From SFHK01 sp964554795 (GTDB lineage Bacteria > Bacillota > Clostridia > Christensenellales > Aristaeellaceae): DNA of 64,000 nucleotides. A program made the translations under genes and the position numbers. Positions 58,600-64,000 of this stretch are shown piece by piece. The notes beneath the pieces are model-generated. The model was given only the letters and a program-made list of their open reading frames with translations. It was not told the DNA's origin and did not search any database. The DNA lies in NCBI GenBank assembly GCA_964554795.1, contig CAZKQB010000009.1, positions 11,695-75,694 of the forward strand, written 5' to 3'. How positions within the stretch are numbered: the stretch's first letter is position 1; each line of letters begins with the position of its first letter.

Positions 58600-59571
58600 G
58601 TGATCGATCAGATAGAAAAACCCAAAATTGAACGTGTGGAAATCGGTGAGAGCAACCGATACGGCAAGTTCATCGTCAATCCGCTTGAGCGTGGTTTTGG
58701 CCAGACGTTGGGCAATGCGCTTCGCCGCGTGCTGCTCAATTCCCTGCCGGGCGTTGCCGTGACCAGCGTTCGCATCGAGGGCGTTCAGCATGAGTTTTCC
58801 ACCATTCCCGGCGTCAAAGAGGACGTCGCGGAAATCATTCTGAACCTCAAGCTTCTTTCGGCAAAGTTGTTCACCGACCAGCCCAAAATCCTCACTGTGG
58901 AGGCGCGCGACGCATGTGAAGTGACGGCCGCGGACATCAAGTGCGACGACGAAGTCGAGATCGTGAATCCCGAGCTTCACATCGCTACGCTGTCTGAAGG
59001 CGCGCATCTGCAGATGCAGATCACGCTGGAGAAGGGCCGCGGTTACGTTTCTGCCGAGCGCAATAAGCAGCTCGCCGGTGAGCGTAACAAGCTTGGAGGC
59101 ATGCCGATTGGCGTCATCCCGATGGATTCCATTTTCACACCGATTCGCAAAGTGAGCTATTCGGTGGAAGATACCCGTGTCGGACAGGTGACCGACTACG
59201 ATAAACTGACCATCGAGGTTTGGACGAATGGGTCCATTCTTCCCAAGGAAGCGCTGGCTTCTGCGGCACAGATTCTGACGAACAATATGAAGCTGTTCAT
59301 CGATCTGACCGTAAACGTTGTTCGCGTGGACTATAATGAGCCCGAAAGCGACAACCGCGACAAGGTGCTGGAAATGACGATCGAGGAGCTTGATCTCTCC
59401 GTGCGCGCGTTCAATTGTCTGAAGCGCGCCGGCATCAACACTGTTGCGGAACTGGTGCAGCGCAATCAGGAAGACATGATGAAAGTACGCAACCTCGGAA
59501 AGAAGTCGCTGGAAGAGGTGGAGCAGAAGCTCGTCGCGCTGGGTCTTTCCCTGAAAACCACCGACGAATAA
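58600..59571 (+). CDS. rpoA: RNA polymerase alpha subunit
   Basis: A 323-residue alpha subunit. The N-terminal dimerisation domain has KFIVNPLERGFGQTLGNALR and RRVLLNSLPGVAVTSVRIEG. A flexible linker (about residues 230-250) leads to the C-terminal domain that binds UP elements and activators, with ELDLSVRAFNCLKRAGINTV and MMKVRNLGKKSLEEVEQKL. The start is GTG at 58600 (MIDQIEKPKIERVEIGE), because AGGAGG lies 9 bases upstream. An ATG at 58579 would place the ribosome-binding site inside the gene. It is preceded by two competing hairpins. Confidence 0.97.
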   Translation: MIDQIEKPKIERVEIGESNRYGKFIVNPLERGFGQTLGNALRRVLLNSLPGVAVTSVRIEGVQHEFSTIPGVKEDVAEIILNLKLLSAKLFTDQPKILTVEARDACEVTAADIKCDDEVEIVNPELHIATLSEGAHLQMQITLEKGRGYVSAERNKQLAGERNKLGGMPIGVIPMDSIFTPIRKVSYSVEDTRVGQVTDYDKLTIEVWTNGSILPKEALASAAQILTNNMKLFIDLTVNVVRVDYNEPESDNRDKVLEMTIEELDLSVRAFNCLKRAGINTVAELVQRNQEDMMKVRNLGKKSLEEVEQKLVALGLSLKTTDE

Positions 59572-59614
59572 GCGCCCAACCTTACGGACATAAGCAATCA
59601 AGGAGGAACCGATC

Positions 59615-60130
59615 ATGGCCAATCGCAAGCTGGGGCGTCCGGCTGACCAGAGAAAGGCTCTGCTCCGTAACCAGGTTACCAATCTGATCTGGTACGGCAG
59701 AATCGAGACCACGCTGGATCGCGCCAAGGAAGTTAGATCCATCGCCGAGCGTCTGATCACCGTCGCTATGCGCGAATGTGATAATACTGTGGAAGTCAAG
59801 AAAACCACCAATAACGAAAAGGGACAGACTGTAGAGCTGACCGTCGTTAACGACATGCCCTCCCGTCTGGCTGCTCGCCGCAAGATCATGGCGTACCTCT
59901 ATCGTATGCCGGTCATGCAGGGCAAGGATGAAGAGAAGGACGAGTATCTCGAGCGCAAGAAGAACATCAAGCACCCTGTGATCGAGAAGCTCTTCCGTGA
60001 AATCGCGCCGAAATATAAGAAGCGCGCGGAAGAAAAGGGCCAGGGCGGCGGATATACCCGCATCGTCAAGAAGGGCCCCCGTCGCGGCGACGGCGCCGAG
60101 ATGGTCATTCTCGAGCTCATCTTAGCTTAA
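59615..60130 (+). CDS. rplQ: 50S ribosomal protein L17, long form
   Basis: A 171-residue L17. The N terminus is typical, NRKLGRPADQRKALLRNQV and TTLDRAKEVRSIAERLITVA. Between residues 65 and 140 there is an insertion rich in Lys and Glu (KKTTNNEKGQTVELTVVND, then KDEEKDEYLERKKNIKHPV), and the normal end GGYTRIVKKGPRRGDGAEM follows. Most L17 proteins are 112-130 residues; longer forms occur in some clostridia. L17 lies near the peptide exit tunnel. AAGGAGG lies seven bases before the ATG. It is the last gene of the operon. Confidence 0.96.
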   Translation: MANRKLGRPADQRKALLRNQVTNLIWYGRIETTLDRAKEVRSIAERLITVAMRECDNTVEVKKTTNNEKGQTVELTVVNDMPSRLAARRKIMAYLYRMPVMQGKDEEKDEYLERKKNIKHPVIEKLFREIAPKYKKRAEEKGQGGGYTRIVKKGPRRGDGAEMVILELILA

Positions 60131-60485
60131 GATACCGACGGGTAGATGTGTAGCGCGTTTCGTAAGATTCTTTCGTTACCCGTGACATGCAAGCTCTTGT
60201 TTCCTATAGAGGAGCTTTCAGGGTTTGTATTGCAACGGCTGGAAAGTCCTTTACAAGCAAGCTGCTTCACCCGCGCGGTGCGACACTGAAAAATCGTTCT
60301 CAAAATAAGCATCAAAACAGACAAGCTCCGCCCAAATGGCGGAGCTTGTTCTATATACAGTGTTTTCGCGCATTCAAAGAGAGCTGAATGAAAGCGCATG
60401 GCAGTATGGGGAGGTCAAATGCATGAGAAGATGCAATCGAAGAACGGAGCTGCGCCATTTGCATGGGAGCGGCTTCGTTTTCTGT
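60131..60485. other. Intergenic region after rplQ
   Basis: About 355 bases. ACGGGTA (60138) and TACCCGT (60178) could pair across a 33-base loop, and the operon terminator lies at 60321-60349. A 29-codon frame with a GGGGAGG site begins at 60419, but it overlaps the convergent gene and is doubtful. Confidence 0.5.
60321..60349 (+). terminator. Terminator of the alpha operon
   Basis: ACAAGCTCCGCC and GGCGGAGCTTGT form a perfect 12-bp stem with a 5-base loop. The T-tract is weak (TCTATAT). Confidence 0.75.
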
Positions 60486-61574
60486 TTAGGTTCTATGCCA
60501 TGATTTAAAGAGGGTTTGCCAGACGTCCAAATGAGCCTCGCAATCGAGATAGTGGGGAAGAACCTGCTTAAAACCGGTGGGGTCAGCTTCGTCGGTGAAG
60601 CCGTTGCGCACGCAGCTCAGGTAATAGCTCTGCGCGTCGGCGGTGCAGAAGGCTTCCCAGAGGCTCAGGGCGTTCTGTTCGTCGCGAATAGCGAGGCTGC
60701 GGTCATTGAAGGCCTGCAGGATGTCGTCCTTTTTATCGCTCTGCGCCAGTGTCACGCCAGTATTGGTGGTAACGACGGGAAGGTATTCCACGTGCATATC
60801 GTTTTTGGTTACCGTAAGCGTGCACATCAGGCCGCTATGCCAGTGGGGATGGTTGAGATAGCCGACAAAGTTGAAATTGCCCTGTCCATATACGATTTCG
60901 CCGCCCTCATACGACTCGCGGGAGCCGATACAGTGGCTGTGCTGCGTGAGCACCAGGTCGGCGCCGGCACGGATCATTGCACGGCATGCCTTGCGCAGAC
61001 GAGGGGAGGGAACCTCGCACTGCTCCTTGCCGCCGTGGTACATCACGACGACGCGGTCGCTGTGCGCCTTCGCGTTTTGGATGTCCTCCATCGTGTCGAA
61101 GGGATCAAACGGGTTCGCACCAAAGCGATCTGGCAGCGCGTAGCTGTATTCATGTTCGCATACGGCCACGATGGCGACCGTCAGGCCATCCTTTGTGAGA
61201 TAGAGCGGACGGCGGGATGCCTGATCATTTTCGCCATAGCCGAAGGGTACGACGCTTGCGCCTTCAAGCGCGGAAATGGTGTCGCGGAAGCCGGAAATGC
61301 CGTAGTCCATCGTGTGGTTGTTGCACAGCCCTAAATGCGTGAAGCCGCACTCACGCAGCACGCTCGCGTATTCCGGGCGTCCCTTCAGATGAGGGCCGCA
61401 CTTATGGATGCGCTCTTCTCCGTTTGTGAGCGCACATTCAAGATTGCCAATGGTGAAGTCGGCTGAGCGCAGTACATCCAATGTGTCGCCCATCAGTGCG
61501 CCTGCATTGTTTGCGTCGAAGGCGGGTACGGTTGTCTGGGTGGGGACGATGTCCCCACAGAAAATCAATTTCAT
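60486..61574 (-). CDS. CapA-family calcineurin-like phosphoesterase
   Basis: A 362-residue protein of the CapA/PgsA-like metallophosphatase fold. Metal and active-site motifs are LIFCGDIVPT, FTIGNLECALTNGEE, LGLCNNHTMDYGISG (GNHxxD-like), VVMYHGGKEQCEV and LTQHSHCIGS with GEIVYGQGNFNF. Relatives act in poly-gamma-glutamate synthesis or wall-associated hydrolysis. There is no signal peptide, unlike PgsA, so it may be a cytoplasmic phosphoesterase. GGAGGGAGG precedes the ATG, and the start overlaps the upstream stop by four bases. Confidence 0.88.
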   Translation of the reverse strand: MKLIFCGDIVPTQTTVPAFDANNAGALMGDTLDVLRSADFTIGNLECALTNGEERIHKCGPHLKGRPEYASVLRECGFTHLGLCNNHTMDYGISGFRDTISALEGASVVPFGYGENDQASRRPLYLTKDGLTVAIVAVCEHEYSYALPDRFGANPFDPFDTMEDIQNAKAHSDRVVVMYHGGKEQCEVPSPRLRKACRAMIRAGADLVLTQHSHCIGSRESYEGGEIVYGQGNFNFVGYLNHPHWHSGLMCTLTVTKNDMHVEYLPVVTTNTGVTLAQSDKKDDILQAFNDRSLAIRDEQNALSLWEAFCTADAQSYYLSCVRNGFTDEADPTGFKQVLPHYLDCEAHLDVWQTLFKSWHRT

Positions 61575-62593
61575 TTTTTTGCCTCCCTCCAGCCGGTCAG
61601 TCGATCAAAGGCTGCCCAGCCTTCCTCGGCGTAGAAGCGATGTCCGCCCTCGCCGATAACCTGGCAGACCAGGCTCTGCGCGTTCGCACGGGCATAATAA
61701 CGGTTGCGTGCGATTTCAAACTGTTCGGTGGCTGACCAGGCTGGGAAAATAGGGTCGTTGCGGCCGGTAACGATGACCAGCGGTCGGGGCGCGACCAACC
61801 CGCAAAGCTCCGCCATGTCAAAATCCTTCATGATACCGGGAATGTAGTTGCATACGCAGTGCTTCTGCGCGCCAATGGAGGGCAGGAAGCCGCTGATGGC
61901 GCAAGAGGGCATGGCCGCGGCGATGCGCTCGTCTATGGCTGCTACATAGATGGTGGCCGTGCCGCCGCCGGAATTGCCCATCACGGCAATGCGTGTTTCG
62001 TCGATTTGCGGAAAGGCTTCACACACTGCATCGATTGCGCGGGATACATCCCACACGCGTTCGCCGATCAGCGTGCGCCCAAGCAACAGTGCCTGCATGG
62101 CGGGTTGATGACAGTCCGGCCCATTCGGCGTGCCGCCGCATTCGCCAAAGCCGCGCTGCTCGATTGCCAGTGCAGCCTGCCCGCGGAGAACGGCCTGACG
62201 AGCGAAATCGCGGTCACCGGCAATGGTTTCAGCGTCTCCGGGGTAGACTGCCCGGCCAAAGGAAATATGCATGCCAGTAGAATGCCCCTGCAGGCAGATG
62301 ATCAGCGGCAGTTTTTCCTGTGCATGACCGGAAGGCAAGAGAAGATGACAGGGCACAAAAACGTCTTTTTCACTTTTGAATACAAAGCGTGTTTCGGTGT
62401 AGCCGACTTCCTCGTGCGTCCATTCAATTTTGGTTTCCGGCGCGACGACTTCAAGCGGAAGGCCCAGCCGCTCGAGAAGCCGGGTGCGCGCCTTGGTCTG
62501 CCAGCCGGAAAGCGTTTCATTTTCGCCGATGCGATACGCAAAGTCGGCGCGTTCCATGCAGCGCAGCATTTCCGTCTGCGGGTTGTAGCTCAT
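61571..62593 (-). CDS. Acetyl-xylan-esterase-like alpha/beta hydrolase
   Basis: A 340-residue cytoplasmic hydrolase. The oxyanion region is LIICLQGHSTGMH, the nucleophile Ser is in AVMGNSGGGTATIYV, the acid is Asp in VTGRNDPIFPAW and the base His in GEGGHRFYAEEGW. Similar proteins remove acetyl groups from xylo-oligosaccharides or act on other esters. GGAGG lies five bases before ATG 62593. It overlaps the CapA-like gene (ATGA). The promoter is TTGTAA-17-TATAAT (62630-62658, minus strand). Confidence 0.85.
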   Translation of the reverse strand: MSYNPQTEMLRCMERADFAYRIGENETLSGWQTKARTRLLERLGLPLEVVAPETKIEWTHEEVGYTETRFVFKSEKDVFVPCHLLLPSGHAQEKLPLIICLQGHSTGMHISFGRAVYPGDAETIAGDRDFARQAVLRGQAALAIEQRGFGECGGTPNGPDCHQPAMQALLLGRTLIGERVWDVSRAIDAVCEAFPQIDETRIAVMGNSGGGTATIYVAAIDERIAAAMPSCAISGFLPSIGAQKHCVCNYIPGIMKDFDMAELCGLVAPRPLVIVTGRNDPIFPAWSATEQFEIARNRYYARANAQSLVCQVIGEGGHRFYAEEGWAAFDRLTGWREAKK

Positions 62594-62629
62594 GAAAGTT
62601 CCTCCGATCTGATTTGTGTACGCACTCCG

Positions 62630-62658
62630 ATTATAGCATATGCAACCGACGATTACAA
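62630..62658 (-). promoter_or_regulatory. Promoter of the esterase-CapA operon
   Basis: Minus strand: TTGTAA, 17-base spacer, TATAAT. Confidence 0.78.
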
Positions 62659-62761
62659 TTGGCGATTTGGTTTTAACATTGACGAGCTTACCAAGAAAAA
62701 CGGGAAGCCTGTGCGTAGCGCGGATCCTTGCCCGCGGGCAGCCTTTTTTGCGCCATGTCCA

Positions 62762-62791
62762 TTGACATAGGGTTAAACATGGGAATATAAT
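62762..62791 (+). promoter_or_regulatory. Promoter of the repeat lipoprotein gene
   Basis: TTGACA (62762-62767), 18-base spacer, TATAAT (62786-62791). Confidence 0.82.
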
Positions 62792-62823
62792 AGGATGCAA
62801 ACAAAGGAGCGGAGGATGGATTC

Positions 62824-64000
62824 ATGAAGCTGAAAAGGTTGAGCGCGCTTCTACTGGCAGTTGTTTTGACGATCGGGCTTTGCGCGTGCGGAATGACCAA
62901 GGAGGGAAAGTACGACAAGGCCGTCGCGGATGTGAAGGCCGGGCGATATGACGAGGCGATCGAGACCTTTGAGTCGCTGAACGGCTATGAGGACAGCGAC
63001 AAATACATCATGTACGCGCGCTGTCTCAAGGCGGGCGACAGTGGCAATTACGAAACCGCGATAAACAGCCTGACCTCGATGGGTGACTTCAAGGAAGCGG
63101 GCATGTATATCAAGTATTATACTGCGCTCTCCTATGAAGCGGCGCAGGAATACGAGGAAGCAGCCAAGATTTACAACGGAATTTTGCTTTTTAAGGATGT
63201 AGAATCCCGAAACGCGGCGTTGCCGGACAAAATCCTCGACCGCGACCTCGCAGAAGCGGAGCGCAAAGCAGAGGAAGAGGACAGCTGGTATGCGCTGAGC
63301 GAGATGGTCGGGAAAAGGTACACGACATCCGAAACGCAGATGTATGAAAACATCATGGCCTTCGCGGCGCAGCTGCACGAGAAGCAGGAATACGAAAAGG
63401 CCGGAGGTGCGTACCTGCTGGTAAAGGAAGATGGGTACGAGAAGGCAGATGCTGGGTTTAAGGAGTCCGCTTATCAGCTCGCATGTGTGCGGATGGCGGA
63501 TGAAGAGTATACGGATGCCGGATACATTATAAACGAATACCTTTTGGGCTATAAGGATGCGGACGAGCTGTCGAAGGAATGCATCTATCAGCTTGCGCTG
63601 GAAATGGAAGCGAGCGGCGCGCAAAGCACACAGGCTGCCTACGATGCATTCAAAGCGCTGGAAACCTACAAGGATAGCGCCGAGCACGCCGCGGCCTTTG
63701 AAACGAAGTACGCCGAAGCCGTCTCCAAGCGGGAAACCAGCGAATTCGACGCGGCCATTGCACTCTTTACCGAGCTGGGAACGTATTCGGATTCCTCTGA
63801 CCAGCTCTCAGAAGCTCAGAACGCTAAGGCCTACGCCGCCGCTGTTTCCCTGATAAAAGAAGAGAAATACGAGGAAGCCATCGAAGCCTTCAAGGCCTTG
63901 AACGGCTACAGCGACAGCGCGGCGCAGATAGAAGCGTGCGAAGCGGCGATTCTCGAACGCGAGTATCAGAAGGCCGTTTCTCTGATGAAAGAAGAGAAAT
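62824..64000 (+). CDS. Lipoprotein with TPR-like repeats (partial)
   Basis: The first 392 codons are in the window; the frame is still open at the right edge. The signal peptide MKLKRLSALLLAVVLTIGLCAC ends in the lipobox LCAC, with Cys22 as the likely lipidated residue. The rest is a series of helical TPR-like repeats of about 40 residues, each ending in a GYxDS-type turn: NGYEDSDKY, LGYKDADEL, ETYKDSAEH, GTYSDSSDQ, NGYSDSAAQ. The DNA of the repeat KEEKYEEAIEAFK at about 63855 recurs at the very end of the window. The protein probably scaffolds a cell-surface complex; partners are not visible. Confidence 0.85.
   Translation, partial: MKLKRLSALLLAVVLTIGLCACGMTKEGKYDKAVADVKAGRYDEAIETFESLNGYEDSDKYIMYARCLKAGDSGNYETAINSLTSMGDFKEAGMYIKYYTALSYEAAQEYEEAAKIYNGILLFKDVESRNAALPDKILDRDLAEAERKAEEEDSWYALSEMVGKRYTTSETQMYENIMAFAAQLHEKQEYEKAGGAYLLVKEDGYEKADAGFKESAYQLACVRMADEEYTDAGYIINEYLLGYKDADELSKECIYQLALEMEASGAQSTQAAYDAFKALETYKDSAEHAAAFETKYAEAVSKRETSEFDAAIALFTELGTYSDSSDQLSEAQNAKAYAAAVSLIKEEKYEEAIEAFKALNGYSDSAAQIEACEAAILEREYQKAVSLMKEEK

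Noticed and set aside
60419..60508. 29-codon frame with a GGGGAGG site
   Set aside because: It overlaps the end of the convergent CapA-like gene, spacing to the ATG is only four bases, and the product has no recognisable character.
62729..62746. Palindrome TGCCCGCGGGCA followed by T residues, resembling a terminator
   Set aside because: It lies in a divergent promoter region with no gene ending before it; kept only as an oddity.
1..64000. CRISPR array, prophage, complete insertion sequence or replication origin
   Set aside because: No regularly spaced repeats, integrase, transposase, phage structural genes or DnaA-box cluster were seen on either strand.

Overview
The window looks like a chromosomal segment of a GC-rich, Gram-positive, spore-forming anaerobe of the class Clostridia, probably a gut or rumen Christensenellales/Oscillospirales-type organism. 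The order is an inference from several traits: CotF-type coat proteins, clostridial-type PRPP synthetase, rpsO-pnp-M16 peptidase order, four-cysteine S4, L17 of about 170 residues, solute-binding proteins with plain signal peptides, many ferredoxin/flavodoxin proteins, and strong TTGACA/TATAAT promoters with AGGAGG ribosome-binding sites. No CRISPR array, complete insertion sequence, integrase or prophage is visible.

Layout. 1-3730 (+): end of a sugar-binding protein, a GH36-like alpha-galactosidase, a ThuA-like protein and a Gfo/Idh/MocA dehydrogenase, facing a membrane-anchored AraC-type regulator (3799-6075, -). 6259-12782 (-): 2-hydroxyacid dehydrogenase and DUF362-ferredoxin protein (ATGA overlap), a membrane-flavodoxin fusion, a YdcF-like protein and a class A penicillin-binding protein. 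12958-14947 (+): two small coat proteins and an LCP-family ligase. 15042-22066 (-): VanZ-RDD fusion, M16 peptidase, pnp, rpsO and a secreted transglutaminase-like protein. 22514-27316 (+): four tightly overlapping genes for an ABC-2/GldG/DUF4340 export system. 27479-34611: GH42 beta-galactosidase, tRNA-Arg(CCU), PRPP synthetase, sugar isomerase with TrmO, an AT-rich methyltransferase and a GNAT acetyltransferase.

34612-35992 is the least explained stretch. It holds one orphan ORF with unusual codon use, about 350 bp of consecutive strong hairpins, and a decayed C-terminal coding fragment. It is followed by a NahK-like sugar kinase (35993-37123, -) and a ZIP metal transporter (37562-38338, +).

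38404-54982 is a modular plant-glycan utilisation region. It contains a LacI regulator, an uncharacterised (alpha/alpha)-toroid-like protein, a GH105 unsaturated-glucuronyl hydrolase, a phosphodiesterase, a 2-hydroxyacid dehydrogenase, a YteP/LplB-LplC-type ABC importer with binding protein, an AraC regulator, a sugar isomerase, a Gfo/Idh/MocA dehydrogenase and a GH127 beta-L-arabinofuranosidase translationally coupled to an RlmL-like RNA methyltransferase. The enzymes suggest oligosaccharides from pectin side chains (galactose, arabinose, unsaturated uronic acids); the exact substrate is inferred.

55048-56705 (-) encodes a flavodoxin and an aldo/keto reductase with ferredoxin domain. 57014-60130 (+) is a shortened alpha operon, rpsM-rpsK-rpsD-rpoA-rplQ, with its own promoter and leader. 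60486-62593 (-) holds an acetyl-xylan-esterase-like hydrolase and a CapA-like phosphoesterase. A lipoprotein with TPR-like repeats (62824 onward, +) runs off the end.
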